Shown: positions 11,001 to 23,811 of the stretch, one piece after another
Layout of the letters: every line of letters starts with the position of its first letter
How positions within the stretch are numbered: position 1 is the stretch's first letter
Origin: Aralia elata
Lineage: Eukaryota; Streptophyta; Magnoliopsida; Apiales; Araliaceae
Reading direction: 5' to 3'
NCBI GenBank assembly: GCA_034770075.1
Contig: JAVJAP010000122.1
Span: forward strand, 186,001-250,000
Length of the DNA stretch: 64,000 nucleotides
Program-made: the position numbers and the translations under genes
Notes under the pieces: model-generated
Told to the model about the DNA's origin: nothing
The model's input: only the letters and a program-made list of their open reading frames with translations
Database searches by the model: none

Positions 11001-14000
11001 GCAGGTCCTGGATTATATTGGGGGCAAATAAAGATATCTTTTTCACAACACAGACATGCATATACAAATAAGTTCTTTAACATTAATTGATTATTGCTAG
11101 GATTTTGATTAGTGTATATATGAGACTTCAGTATCCCAGAGTATCTTTTGTTGGCCAGCGCATCATAGCTGGTACATTGGTTTCTTTCTGCATGCATTGG
11201 GTTTTGAATATCGAGGAATACACGTCTCTATAAAAAAGAAATTTTCGTGGAATACTTGTGTGCACATATCTTATGCAGTTATGCTTTATATATGTGTGCG
11301 TGTGCGTGTTTGTATTAAATTTCTTTTTCCGGAGAGGTCTGGACATCTTTTGCTTGGGATCTTGGTTTCTTAACACTGTTTGTTACTTTTTTGCAATTCA
11401 AATAGGTTATAGATGTTGATAAACTACTAATAATTGTATATGATATGGTATTTTTGTCCATGTCAGAATGAGAGCAGCAGAGCCTTCGAAGAATATAGGT
11501 GGACACCAAGCACGCGGTGGAGAGAGGCTAGGGGTGGTCGAAGGAACTATTCTTCTCCTTATGTTGCTGATGGTATACTTCTCATGTTACTGTGAATCTG
11601 TTCCCATTATGGATTTCTTCTCTTAGTTAGGGTTAATCTTTGTTGTCCTCTCTCTTTGGTTTAGAAAAGATAACGTTTCTTATACCTGTCTGGTTATTTG
11701 ATCATAATAATGCTTACATCCGGGTTGTGTCATGACTGCATTTGAAATATTAGCTCTAACTTTTTAAGAATTTTGAATTGGAAAGTAGATTTGGATTAAG
11801 AGAGAAAAATAGAGGAGACTTTGGAATTACCCAACATTGGATACCCATATTTCCTTCTTTCTGTAGATATTAAGCTCATCTTGTCGGGGTGGAAATTGAT
11901 ACAAAGCTTTTATATCTTGACCTAACCTTTAATTACTGATCTGTTGCACTCTAATAATTTTTTTCCCACTTATATCAGATGTGAGAGGTGGGAGGAATGT
12001 GAATGGTCGAAAGGAAAATGGAGTCATTAACCACACAGACAAAGGATCTACACCCTCTAGGCCAATTCTGCAGAAAACAGGAAATAATGCAACACCTCGT
12101 GCCACAAAGTAAATTATTATCTTATTAGGAAAACCCACTGTTTCTGAGCTCTATCACCCATTTGTTTGCAAAGTTCTTAACTTACGGTTCAATTTACTAT
12201 TATTACTTTTAGCAGTTCTTCAACTCTATCTGCAAACGGTCCCACAAGAGTCTCTAATAGGAGTGCTACCCATGGACCTGTGCGCCAACCTCACTCTTCT
12301 GCAGGTAATATTGGTGACCTTGTAAAAGATAGTTTAACTTTTGATGTTAATTACTATTTTGTAATATTGTTTCCTCCACCTACTGTTGCTGCCAAAACCA
12401 TCCCCCCAACCACTCACCCTCACCTTTGCCTCCACTATTTTGTCTAGAGTTAGAATTAAAGGGGAATATCACACATCAAGTCCTAATCCAGTCACCTGCT
12501 AATTTGAGTTCATTAAGCATCTGTTTCAGGTATTAATAGCTCTGCTTCAGATCCTGTTTTAGTGACAAGTACTGGTCAAGATGTTGCAAATAGCAGTCAA
12601 GCAGCCTCCGGAGTTGTTAAGTCCCCCAATGAAACAAAATCGGGAATATCACAGGGCGTTGAGAAGGGTCAGTTGTCTGAGATTTCACAGCTCTTGTTTT
12701 TGTCTACTCATAACCAGCAAAATGGCCCTTCTGAAGGTACTTGTTTGCTATTTATTTCTATTCCATGTTTTTATGCCATGTTGTCTAGCCCTTTACTGTT
12801 CCTCATTGTATGTGATGTAAGAAGATTCCTATCTTGGTTGTTGAATCACATTAACTTTAGTAAAGATTGTTTGGTCATGTTATGTTTTGTTTCTTTATTG
12901 CATTTCACCAAATTTTCTGTTGAACGATGTTTTGTCATATCCCAACTTTATTTATATAGTATTTTTTTCTTCTTTACTGCATTATGTAAATGGTAGTCAA
13001 AATTTATCTATAGCTAGGTGACGAAAAATGTGTTTATTTATTTCTGTGGTTTATGTTCTATGCCATCACAGTTAGGTGCTACATTTTAGGAGGTAGAAGC
13101 CCAATCTTGGTTTCTATGTTACCTTCAAAATTAAGTTTCGAATATCATTTTAAAGTCAATGTTAACAATATTTCATATGCTTTTGTATGAGCCTACTTGT
13201 TGAACTTTTGTCTCTACATTATTGATATATGTACTTCTCTCATCTCCTTCACTCGTGCATGTAAGTTGTATATTTTCCTATAAGTATTGTATTAAGCCAA
13301 TCATAGTTTGGGTCATTCTGTTATCTCCTCTTATGAAGTCTCAAGCATATAGGAGGAGCAACTATATATAACTGTAACTTCACAATGTAATACCTTTAGA
13401 GCCCCTCTTATTCTCCCAAAGAAAGGATTCTCAATTGACACCTCCTGGTACTCTCACAATCCTGTATATTTGTGCATTCATCAATGTGTATATATTGTTT
13501 GCTTGTTTCCTTCCCAATCTAAAACATTAAATTTTGATATTTTTGAATTAAGAAAAAGTCACTTAACTTCTGAAGCAGTAAAGAATATATGACCTAGTGC
13601 ATTGGATTTAAGCATGCTGATTTCATTGATGTGGTATGCTAACAGCAAACTGGACTACATATTTGAGTTGCTTTGAATTTTTTATGAAGCCTCAGTTGTC
13701 TACATTTGACAAATAGGTAGGTCTATTGTCAGCCTTATATTCAAATGATACACATCCCAGGAATTGCATTGACCTTTGACACCTTTAGATGCTGCTGTAG
13801 GAATCAATATATGATAGTATATATTTGCTTACATACGTATTTACTTATATGATATATAGATTCCAACTTGATACTCGAGAACCATTGCCACAAAACATTG
13901 GTAGTCTCGCTTCAGGGTGGTTCTTGCATGGATGTGCCGAAACCCAGAGGTAAACAAGGTGGCAACAAAAGATTTTTTGTTGCTCTTTTAATGGTTGAAA

Positions 14001-17000
14001 GTTGCATCAAGTAGAAGTCTTTATCTTATTATATATTTCTTGTGTGTTTCCTGTCTTTCTTTTCAACAACCATGTTAAGGTATCTACGTTAACTTATAAT
14101 TTTAGATTTTTGTATTCTTCTGCTCATACTTGTTTCATAGATGGTGATGTCACCTTTATCATATTTTCCAACAGTGGTTGTACCTGTGGCTGTTGACAAA
14201 TTGGAGTCGCTCCCTGCAAATAACCCTGTGAACGCAGAAACTTTAGAGCTTGATATGAAGTTAGAGAAGCTAAAGATATCTCCTTCTCAGTCCGTTATTT
14301 TTCCTGATCATCTCCAAGTCCCGGAGGCCTTTAAGAATCAATTGACCTTTGGAAGTTTGGATGGTGCTTTTGGCGGTGAAGGCTCTAGTCCTGTGGTTGA
14401 ATCTGGTCGGGAAATTGGCGAAGGTGCTGGTGAACCTTCTCTCAGGTAATTGGTTCAGTCCCATTCTTTTTTTTTAATATGTCCCATTTTCTGTTGTGTA
14501 CTTGTACCGGACTCAATGTCTATATTTGAGTAAGGAGTTCTCTCCTGCTGCACATGCCACCATATTTTTCCTCGTGTCTTTGACTATAACTGGGATTTGG
14601 TGTTTAAATATAGGCTAATGCTTTTGCTGTAGAAGCTTATAACATGTCGTTTCACTGGCTGTTCACAGCATTGGCAATAAGAGCCTAAATACCAACTCTG
14701 TCCAGTAAAGTTAGTCGGATTTTTTGGGTGCTTCTGGCACGGATTTCAGGACATGACAAAAACACATTACTCCGTCACACTTTAGTTTCTTACATTTGTT
14801 TTAGTGGCACGAATTTTAAAACTCAATAAAAGTAAAGTTAAAAGCTATATGTTTAGGGGAGGACTATTTCCAGCAATTATATTGCTAGTTCCATCAGGTT
14901 CCCTCTCACATCAGTGTTTGTCCCACTCATTTGAGGGGATCTGGTGGAACTAGCAAAATAATTAGTGGAAATACCAATAACCTATTTTGAATATATCTGA
15001 GATTATACTTTAAATTATGTTGCACATGTACCTTTAATGTTTTAATTTGTTTTGTGCATGTCATAAAATTCGTGCTGTAAGCACTAAAAGAATTTATCCA
15101 ATAAAGTGTGATGTGGAGATTATATTTTAATTCGATATTTTCATATTCTCAGCATATTGTTATGTTATATTTTCAAGTATAGAAAATAATTAGAAAAATA
15201 GAGTGTAAATGTGTTCATAAAAGCCATGTCAGAAACACCCAAAACAAACCACATAACTCTCAAGAGAATTGTAAATATTGGTGTTATAATTCAAACGCTA
15301 AAGCTGCCTCATGTTAGATCCCTTTGTTATCCTGTTTGAGTTGCTAAGTTTTTTGGGGGTTAATGTTCTTATCCATGTCTGGGCTACATTTGTATAGGGT
15401 TTAGGTGTTCAACTATATAGTAATTTGCTTTGCTTCAGGATGATATATGTGCTTTTTTAAATATGATGTTGCAGCAATCAAAGTGTCTCCTCAACTGCTC
15501 AAGAAGGTGACAGTCCAGTCCATCCACAAGCTCATCATATGCCTAAAAATTTGTCACTGTTGGGAGATAATGTTGCATCTGGTTCTGTTCTTAATCATGA
15601 CCTGTCAAAGCAGGAAATAATGTCCTCTATAGGAGGACCTCATTTCCCACTTCTACAACCAGGCCCAAACTATAGCTTTGGTCTTGTGCCACCAGTTGCG
15701 GGGCCCCATGCTGTGCAACTTGAAGGACCTGAGCTTCAGGTATTGGATATATTTTTCTTTTTAAATTTTTAGTTCTATACGTGGCTGTCATTATCTTTTT
15801 GCTTTTAGTTATGCAGCTTTTAACTTGTAAAATAAATAAGTATATTTATGAATCTTTTACATCTTATTATTTGGTCTATTTAATTATTTATAAATCGCCT
15901 TGCATTTTTGAATGAGCCCTTAAATTTCTTAATATGTAAAGCTAACCTTGATGAATCATTGAAATTGAAATGTGATGCTTAATATTTGACATGTGAAGGG
16001 AATTGTATTTTGATATTCTTGGAGCCATCTTAACCACCCTAAGCAAAGCAAAAACGTCATTTGCTCAGGATGAGTGAATAGTGTGGCCCAATTCTGTTGA
16101 GATTTGTGGTCTGGATCATATGGAGCTTGTGTTTCTTGAATTGTTGACACTTGACAGTATGGAGCAATGACAATATTATTTGTTTGGGGTTTACCGCGTT
16201 GTTCACTTACCTTACTCTCATTTATCTCAAGATGACTGGTGCATGGTAGCCTTAATTGGCAATTGAAAACTAGAGTTTTGTTGGAACATGTAATTGGTTA
16301 CCTATTATGATAAGCATATCTGATTGAAATAAATAATCTGATGTATTTTTTTCCCTAAAGAACTTTTTGGTGGTTATCTCAGTGCCTAATTCTGAATGCT
16401 GGTTCTTACATTATTTTCCACGTGGAAGTTGTTAGAACTTCTTGCATACATGCTTCTTACACATGCCTGCAATTTCTAATGGATAAAGTTCTATCAACTT
16501 TTAGGGCTCACAATACATTTAACTGTTTAAAGATGAACACTTCTTTGATATCTGTGTAACCTCCCCCCCAAACCACCCAGCACACACACAAACACCCACC
16601 CACACCTAGCCTTGGCTTGTCAAGAAATGTTTTTGAGATCTGATATTGCTACCTTTTTCGTTTCACCAGTTATCTATTGTTGCTAATCAATATCTACTGT
16701 TTGATTGTAGGGCGGAAATTCCATGTTTTTGTCAGCATCAGGTACACCACCACCTGCAACTCAACCTGTGGGTGTCAGGCAGAGTTCTTTAGCTGTACCT
16801 CCACACCTATTTCCTTTGTTTCGGCAACCTTATCCTCCTAACTACATTTCATATAATCCATATTTACCTCATATATATATGCCCCAAAATGCCCATCAAT
16901 TTTTAGGCCACAATGGTTTCCCCCAGCCACCTTCTACTGGTAATGTATATATACCACCAGCTGCAGCCGCGCCCGGGGTTAAATTTCCTGTTGCACCACC

Positions 17001-18538
17001 ATATAAGCCCGGAACCAATGCAGGACTGACCCCCTTGGGGATTCCGTCTGGCTATGCGTCACATGGCTCCTCCGCTGTTGGTTTTAGCCCCAGTGCAGCT
17101 ATGACTCCTGGAAGTTCTGCTGGTCCTGAAGAACTTTCAGCATCTGAGCTGAAGGAGAAGAATTTGTTCTCAGTCGTACGACAGGTTGGTTGTAATTTAT
17201 TTATCTTAATGTTCTTGAATATGCGTTATGTAAGTGCAAATCAGCAGCACTGTAATTTCTTTTTCCTCTTTATCCTGCCCAATTTCTCATTACATTATGA
17301 AGGATTATCTTGAATCTTGATCTGGATACCTTCTATCTTGTCAGTGATAAATTGAAATGTGATCTCTGCTAATCTGCTACCTTACTTGTTTCCTTGCAAT
17401 ATCTGCAAGTAAAGAATGAAAAAATAATCATACAAAATTTACATCGATGATGGTGGGTTTATGCATATGTTAGCAATTGAGGTTATTCATATGTGCCGCT
17501 AATACGATGATATTTACTGGAAACAATCCTTGCAATTGCAAAACATTCACGTGACGATTGGAGTTTAGATGGATGGCCGCACAGTACGTGTCCACTCCCT
17601 TCCGCCAGAGAAAAAGAGAGTAGTCCCGCAATATTTTTTTTTTTGCAAAAAATGATTTTTTAAAGCCATTGCAGTAGTTTATTCTACTCTAAAACTAGTA
17701 CTGTTTTTTCTTTTCATTTATCTCGAGAAATACTTGATGCTGAGAGTATGTTCGAGTTATTGTTATTCCTTTTTTAGTAAAATTTAATGTATTCTTGTTC
17801 TTATTATTGTTATTATTATTACTATTATTATTATTAGTATTATTATTTATTTAGAGTTAACATTCTAGTTATTGTTGCTGGCTGATAGTATGAATATGAG
17901 AAGCGAAGCGTATGTTCTGGCAGTTTGTTTATCATGTTGCTCTGACAAAAGGCTCTGTCAAATTCTTCAGCAAGTTGTTTTTTTACTACTCCATATTCTA
18001 CTGGAGAATGAATGTTATGTTTTTATTTGCCCATCTTATTTAATTCAAGTATCAAGCACTATGACTATAGGGTTATATAGCATTGTCTTGGATCTATTAC
18101 TATGACTGCTGTTTTCTCCCTGACTTGCTTTCTTGGTATACTATTCTGCAAAGTCTCTGTTTTTTCTTATATAATTTCTTGTACTAGAATGGTTACATAG
18201 ACCGTCTCTTAAAGCTGCAGGGTGAAGATTCACATGCTTGGACTCCTTCAGCAGCTGGCCCGGATATATCCAGCTTGCAGAATTACTTCTACAACCTGCC
18301 TCAAGGGCATCACATTGGTTTCTCGCCTGCTCAAGCTAGTCATGGAGCCTTTGCTGGTATTTATCATCCATCTCAGACGATGGCTGCTCCACCAACCGTG
18401 CAACCACATTTACATCAATCTCAAGCCATGGCTGGTTCGATTGAATCTGTGTTGCCTCCTTCTGTCGCTTATCAGCAGCCTCAACATGCGCAGATGAATT
18501 GGAGCAGTCAATTACTTAGTAGAGAACATATCCGCTGA
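8071..18538 (+). CDS. GIP1L: GBF-interacting protein 1-like (GIP1-like) protein
   Basis: Coding exons read by eye: 8071-8233, 10227-10270, 11467-11572, 11979-12108, 12213-12304, 12530-12736, 14175-14445, 15475-15739, 16711-17184, 18221-18538. All junctions are GT-AG and phase-consistent, giving 2070 nt and 689 aa. The first about 65 residues form the UBA-like GIP1 N-terminal domain (former DUF1296): VRLIIEEIKEI, then ECNMDPNETAQKLL, then DTFHEVKRKRDRR. A conserved segment around VIFPDHLQVPEAFKNQLTFGS follows in exon 7. The rest is low-complexity, rich in Pro, Ser and Gln, and ends with QQPQHAQMNW near the C-terminus, as in the plant family. Family members bind G-box bZIP factors and act as nuclear co-regulators or chaperones of DNA binding; the target here is unknown. 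The start is the only ATG ahead of the domain. Intron 5 ends in a tandem acceptor, and a 90-nt optional exon may lie at 13860-13949. Confidence 0.88.
8380..8730. repeat. Long inverted repeat (foldback MITE) in intron 1 of the GIP1-like gene
   Basis: The left arm (about 8380-8500) and right arm (about 8610-8730) are reverse complements over about 110 bases with few differences; for example GTGTAAAATTTTCTTATACTGA starts the left arm and its complement ends the right arm. A Stowaway-like right end (GGAGGGAGTA) lies at about 8795-8805. The element is non-coding. Confidence 0.75.
14864..14973. mobile_element. Short foldback MITE in intron 7 of the GIP1-like gene
   Basis: Inverted ends TATTTCCA and TGGAAATA continue inwards as TTGCTAGTTCCA and TGGAACTAGCAA, so about 45 bases of each arm pair with each other. 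The element is non-coding and resembles in design the pair of MITEs at 21535-21650 and 44846-44978, which also carry GGAAAT-type ends and a central TCCCTCTCAC. Confidence 0.65.
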
Positions 18539-19490
18539 CAAAGAATACCCGTAGACGAGGGGGTATTATTATTCAAGTTTGAAAACAGGCAAGTTTTTTG
18601 GGGAATGTGAATGTTGACCTTAATCTCAGTGTATATACGAGAAACAGTTGGACCATGAAATTCAAAAATTGGGGGGGGGGTGGAAGGGGTTTGAAGAAAA
18701 GTTCACACCATCTGACATATTTAGACTATATAGTGCGTACGCCTTTCTTTGTTTGGGACAATTTTGCGGGTCCCTTTACTTTTCCAATTTACTCATGGTA
18801 GTAAACTTTCCATGAAGGCCATAGGAATTAAGAAGGTTTAACTGGAGCAGGTGGGATATTCAAATCTTACCCTTCTTTCTCACCTGTACATCAAATTATA
18901 GATTTATCAATGAGTTAAAACTGTAGTTTGGTCGGTACTTGAGTTTATTATATAATCTATTTGAGTAGTGCAAACTCTTTCATTCAATGGTTGTGAATCT
19001 TTTCTGATAGCTTTCTACATTCAATGGTTTTTTTTTTGTTTTATCAATGGTTGTTTGAAATGTGGTACTTGAGTTTATTATATAATTTTTTGTTTGAAAT
19101 CAATTTTTTGATTTTTACTCTCAGCTAATTGACAATTTATAAAATGATTTAGGGGTTTCAAGTTATTTGCCCCACCACCAAGTGCTCGTGAGTCGTGACT
19201 TGTGAGTCATTTACAGTCTCTTACTTTCTTTGTTAGAACCGTCAAAAAGAACAGTGGATGAATAAGGCTTTCCTCATTTTAGTGGAGGAAGGGTCATGGA
19301 GACACGTCTCTCTTTTCAAGCCCATCATGTTCTTTCCTCTTGAAAATGAAGGAAAAGTTAGTTTCATTGTTTGTCCATTATTTGAACTCTCTTACTCTTA
19401 CATGTAAGGTTTTGAACTCTCGTACTCTTATAGGTAAGGTTATATTAGAGGTAATACTTTCCCCTCTACTTTCTCCTACGTAGTTGTAAA
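18539..19490 (+). other. 3' flank of the GIP1-like gene
   Basis: Probably the 3'UTR and downstream spacer of the gene ending at 18538. A G-run occurs at about 18671-18679. A tandem pair 'tgaactctcttactcttacat/ygtaaggtt' lies at about 19383-19440. No further gene is seen. Confidence 0.5.
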
Positions 19491-20008
19491 TGAGTCGAGT
19501 TATTCACAAATCAACTAGGCTTGTTTAACTTGGACTTGATTCAACTAGGCTTGTTTAACTTCGAGTACATTTATTGAGTCAAGTTCAAACAAGAAATTTT
19601 ATTCATTTAATTAAACTAGTCAAGTTCTCCAACTTGAGTCGATTCTAATCTCACTCGAGTTTGTTTAAACTCAATTCGTTTAGAAAATAGTTAGAACATA
19701 ACTTGCAATAATACAACGTTTAAATTCAACTCGTTTAGGAAATGTTTGGAACACAGAATTAACAACAATACAACGAATAATACAAAAGAGATTTATGTAT
19801 TTAGTTAATTAAATTTACATTTTATATATACAAAAGTAATTAATTTCATAATATTTAAATTTGATTTAGCTGGCTCAACTCGAGCTCGACTCTTTTATAA
19901 ACGAATTGAATTTGAACAATACTTAAAAGATTCTATTAGAGCTTGTTTAACTTTAGTTGAGCTCAAGCTTGACAAGCCAAATCTCAACTCGACTCGTTTA
20001 TACCCCTA
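19491..20008. mobile_element. hAT-like MITE of the 'GAGTCGAG' family
   Basis: The left end TAGTTGTAAATGAGTCGAG pairs with the right end CTCGACTCGTTTATACCCCTA. The interior is filled with GAGTCGAGCTC-type repeats in both orientations. The ends match those of the elements at 35439-35877 and 50501-51186. The target duplication is weak (CTCCTACG against CTCTTACA with a small offset), so the limits are less sure than for the other two. It lies in the spacer between two convergent genes. Confidence 0.6.
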
Positions 20009-20493
20009 CTCTCTTACAACACGAAGGAATCAGTGTTCCCTTCCCCTTGGGAGAATGCCTTACCATAGTAGTTTTGCTTTGCTTCATTCTGCAAGGTCAT
20101 TGAATCGTGTGATATATTTCTGATATGCACCAACTTCACAACTGAAACATACCCTGCATTACCATTTGCCAAACTGTGTGCAGGTCCGTCATATCAGACA
20201 CTATATTAACAGCTCATACTTCTGCATGATAAATGGAGTAGTGTTTTGGCTAAGCTGAACTATTTTGTACAAATGCTTCTATTCCAAGCTAATTAAAAAT
20301 CAACAAAATACTCGAGTACTGTTTTTCCAGTTACACAATGAGAAACTCCCTCTCCTGACACATTTTTACAGCCCGCATAGCATAATAAGCGGCAGCCCGA
20401 AAACATCCAAGTTGAAATATGACTTTCAAATTAAGTTTCGAATTAGTGGAACTTGCCAAAGGGAGTTACGATACCATAGGCAAAAACGAATAG

Positions 20494-23400
20494 TCAGACA
20501 ACATTTGATACGGTAACGTTTACGTTAGATTCTTCTTCTGGCTTCCCTTCATCAGTCTTGGGTTTCAAAGTAGGTACATTATGTTTTGGAAGCTGGGGAC
20601 CCTCAACCTCGGGTGATCTTTTCAAGTTTAATGATGTGTAAACTGACATTCCACCAATAGCTACTACGGCACCACAAATGCTCACAAACCCTGGATCCGA
20701 ATTGAAAACCAAGTAGCCTCCGAGTAGGATGACACAAGTTTTGAATTGCCCTAAAACAACATGAGATGTGGCAGAAGTTGCACTGCATAAAGACGTTAGT
20801 TGTTAGTCTAGGAGATAAAATCCACTTAGAGATGGTAAAGCGTATCATTATCTTGCACATTTCAACAACTTTGAAGATTTTACTCGAATCAAGCGTTTAT
20901 ATTTTGGCACTAGATTTTTTAAAAACTTTTTTGGGTAAATGAAACTAAAAACGAACAAACTTTCACAAATTTTCATTTTTACCAATCAACTACAATTTTT
21001 TCACTTTAAACAATAAACGTAAGAGAGAGATTCTATTTTCTCTAAAATCATTGACATATGTTAGTTGACTTCACTTGACTGTTTATTTTTTTATTACGTG
21101 TCAACTATCTTCTATTAACAATTTTAAGGAAAATAGAATCTCTCTTGGTTTATAGCATAAACTGAAAATTTATAATTGGTTGGTAAAAAACAGAAAGTGT
21201 GTGAAAGTTTATTAGTTTTTAGCGTCGTTTACCTTTTTTTTTTCCCAAAATGGAAATAACAAATAATTTAATTCCTGGGAGTAGAATTTCTCACCCGAGT
21301 GCTAAAGCCCCAGACCATTGCAGAAGAAAACCAAGAAGAGCTGATACTAGAATAGCAGTGGAATTGCTGAGATCCCACTTGAAGGATAATACACCTGGGG
21401 GGTCTAACCATGGCATGAGAGCTACTAAGAAGAAGACTGTCACAGGGGTAGTCTTCCACATCAACCTACATGCAGATAGATATATTTGTGCATATTGTTC
21501 ATCCCTAAGAAGAAAATATATACAAAATCGATACTCCACAAGTAAAACTCTAAAAGTGATAGTTCTACAAGTTCTCTCTCACGTGAATAATAAATGGGTC
21601 CCACTCTCGTGTTTGAGGGAACTTGTGGAAATATCAATTCCCACTATACACTGAAATTGCATTACTAGTAGTACTCACGCAAGAGCAGTCCAGTTGCTTC
21701 GCTGTTGGAGACTAGACCAAAGGATCTTATTAATGGCACTTGGAATTATCCACGCGATTGCGATACAAGCACCAAAGACATTGAATTCTAAATCTGTTAC
21801 AGTTGCAATGGCGACGCCTAAAGAAACAACAACTAGAGCCAAAACCTGCACCCTTTGCATGAGTTTTCAAATGAACTTGCTTGAAAGTTAAGAAGTTAAC
21901 ATGTAAAAACGGACTTTCAGTTTCATTTATAGGAGACAAAGAAGTTTTTTAAGTGCAATCAAAGTTTAAAGGACCAAATTATTGAGTTTACCTTGGGAAA
22001 GGAAATGGTTTTCCTGAAGAGAAAGAACTCTGCAAGGACAATTGTAGGAGTAACAGCGATTTTAGCCATTTGGTAGAAACCTACACTGCATTTGAGCTTA
22101 ATAGTTAGGTAAAAGGAGATTATATAGCAATTCGGAAAGTGGGAAATTATTAATGTGCCAAGTAGAAGCTCAAGTATAGGACCTGTTATGCTTTAAACTA
22201 GTATTTGCAAGGCCCGAGGCGAAAGCCATGACAGCACCAAGAGCGAAAAGTGAAGAGAATGGAGTAGATTTTGAAGGAGGAGAGGCTGGAAGCAGTAAAA
22301 ATATCTTGAAAATCGCAAGTAGAACCCAAGCAGAGGTGTAGTGGATTAATGTTAGAAAGATTGGGAAATTAAATCCAACTTTCCCCATAACCTGTCAGCA
22401 CAAACAGAATCCATTAAATGATCTGAATAAGAAAGTTTTAAAGTCCAAAAATTGGATTTGCTTAGTTTTGATTGATTTGTCTTGTTATCTTCCTAACATA
22501 TTAGAGTTCAAATTTGATACACTGACATTGCATACACGAACGATGTTAGGATTATGACACATTGCAAAAATAAGGGTAATTTTGTCTAACATAGGTACTT
22601 TATTACTGATGTCGTGATCCTAACACCTCGTATACACTGTCGGTGTATCAAACTTTCATTCAAAATATTAACAAAAAAAAACATATGAAAATCAGAAGAA
22701 AGTTGTACGAACTAATTTGTTTGCAAGAATTATTCCAACAGCAACCATGAAATTGAATGTCATTGCCACAACTGGACCACAAATTCGTTGTTGTTGGCGC
22801 TTGGCACCTTCTGATGTTCGAAGTTCATTATACAGAGTGCCTCGGAGTTCTTCCAGGGCTCGACCTTAAAATGTTATAGGAAGAGAAATCAATAATTTTT
22901 CAGATATCAGAACAAATTTACACTTGGGTATAAGCTATTGTTTTCTACTGCCTAATTAACTTTTAATGAACAAAAAAAACTCATATCATTAGTAAAGAAA
23001 TCACAGACAATACTTTGATCATACTCCCTCCATTCCACAAAAAGAATCTCGTTTTAAAAATGACTCTCATCATCCTTCAAGAAATTACACAGGTGCTGTA
23101 TTTGCTCAACTGGACATGCTTATGTCATGCTCCCTCCGTACCCCAAAAAAGGTCTCATTTATATTTTTATTCCATGTTTACCCCTAGTCATGGCACACTC
23201 GAGGACATTGTGTCATTTACTAATACCATCAAAAGAAATGAGATTCTTTTTGTGGAACGGAGGCAGTAATTAACAATTTATCAGCATATTCACTCAGGGA
23301 AATGAATGATTTGCTATTCCCACAACTGATTCATCTCATTTGCACCAAAATCTCAAATTGATTTATTGTTCTACAATTCCCCCATGACCAATACTTAAAA

Positions 23401-23811
23401 AACTGAACAAAATTCCAGGCAATATGATGAGAGTAGAGTTATGTCAAGAAGCATAAAAAGTAATCTATTAACAGTATTGGGCTCCAAATCCACAAAAATT
23501 GCTTCACATTTCTATAAAATACCATTAATCTTTAATCAATGTTAAAAACAAACTGATAAGTACTGGTATCAAAAAACCCAAAATCTCATTATTGAATGAA
23601 ATGCATGAACCTGTTCATGCATAATAATTAATGATATACAAATAGAAATTAAACCCATGAAATTCATACACATATATTGATGAGAAATTCAAATAAAAAG
23701 AAAATTGAAGAAAAATATGAACTATTTATTACCTGTTTCTCCTGCATCACTATCTTTGCGCTTAATAAACCTTCTGCCATTTTTTTCCAACAAAGAACTG
23801 AGCAATCCCAT
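20494..23811 (-). CDS. Nucleotide-sugar transporter, TPT/NST family, UGNT1-like
   Basis: Seven exons on the minus strand: 23733-23811, 22713-22864, 22183-22391, 21992-22085, 21679-21845, 21295-21465, 20494-20782. Phases agree and give 1161 nt, 386 aa, starting MGLLSSLLEKNGRR and ending VSNVV. The protein has a short basic cytosolic N-terminus, a GIILANKLVMGKVGFNFP segment typical of the family's first membrane span, and about ten hydrophobic spans. It contains the conserved blocks NSVGFYQMAKIAVTP (residues about 147-161), WIIPSAINKILW and GQFKTC, and a hydrophilic C-tail of about 45 residues without a di-lysine signal. Members exchange nucleotide sugars for UMP in the ER or Golgi membrane. 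From memory the closest group is the Arabidopsis UDP-GlcNAc transporter UGNT1 group; the substrate cannot be read from sequence alone. Introns carry several MITEs. Confidence 0.87.
20933..21233. mobile_element. Foldback MITE in the last intron of the transporter gene
   Basis: The left arm beginning GGGTAAATGAAACTAAAAAC pairs with the right arm ending GTTTTTAGCGTCGTTTACC. Pairing continues through AACTTTCAC, a TTACCAATCAA/TTGGTTGGTAA pair and an AGAGAGATTCTATTTTC pair, so each arm is about 110 bases. No coding potential. Confidence 0.75.
21535..21650. mobile_element. MITE, inverted relative of the copy at 44846-44978
   Basis: Lies in intron 5 of the transporter gene. Its ends pair through CCACAAGT and ACTTGTGG, and the right end is GGAAATATCAATTCCCAC. 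The whole sequence matches the reverse complement of 44846-44978 (shared AAGTGATRGTTCTACAAGTT, TAAATGG and GGAAATATCAA). Confidence 0.65.
22510..22653. mobile_element. Foldback MITE with TTTGATACACTGACA ends
   Basis: Lies in intron 2 of the transporter gene. The left end TTTGATACACTGACATTG pairs with the right end CACTGTCGGTGTATCAAA. The same family, with the same inner AATTTTGTCTAACATA motif type, is found at 32370-32655 in intron 2 of the ABCG26 gene. Confidence 0.75.
23024..23266. mobile_element. Stowaway-like MITE
   Basis: Lies in intron 1 of the transporter gene. Ends CTCCCTCCATTCC and GGAACGGAGGCAG are inverted repeats flanked by TA on both sides, the signature of Stowaway (Tc1/mariner) MITEs. 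A second CTCCCTCCGTACCCC at about 23131 suggests one element inserted into or next to another. Confidence 0.8.
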
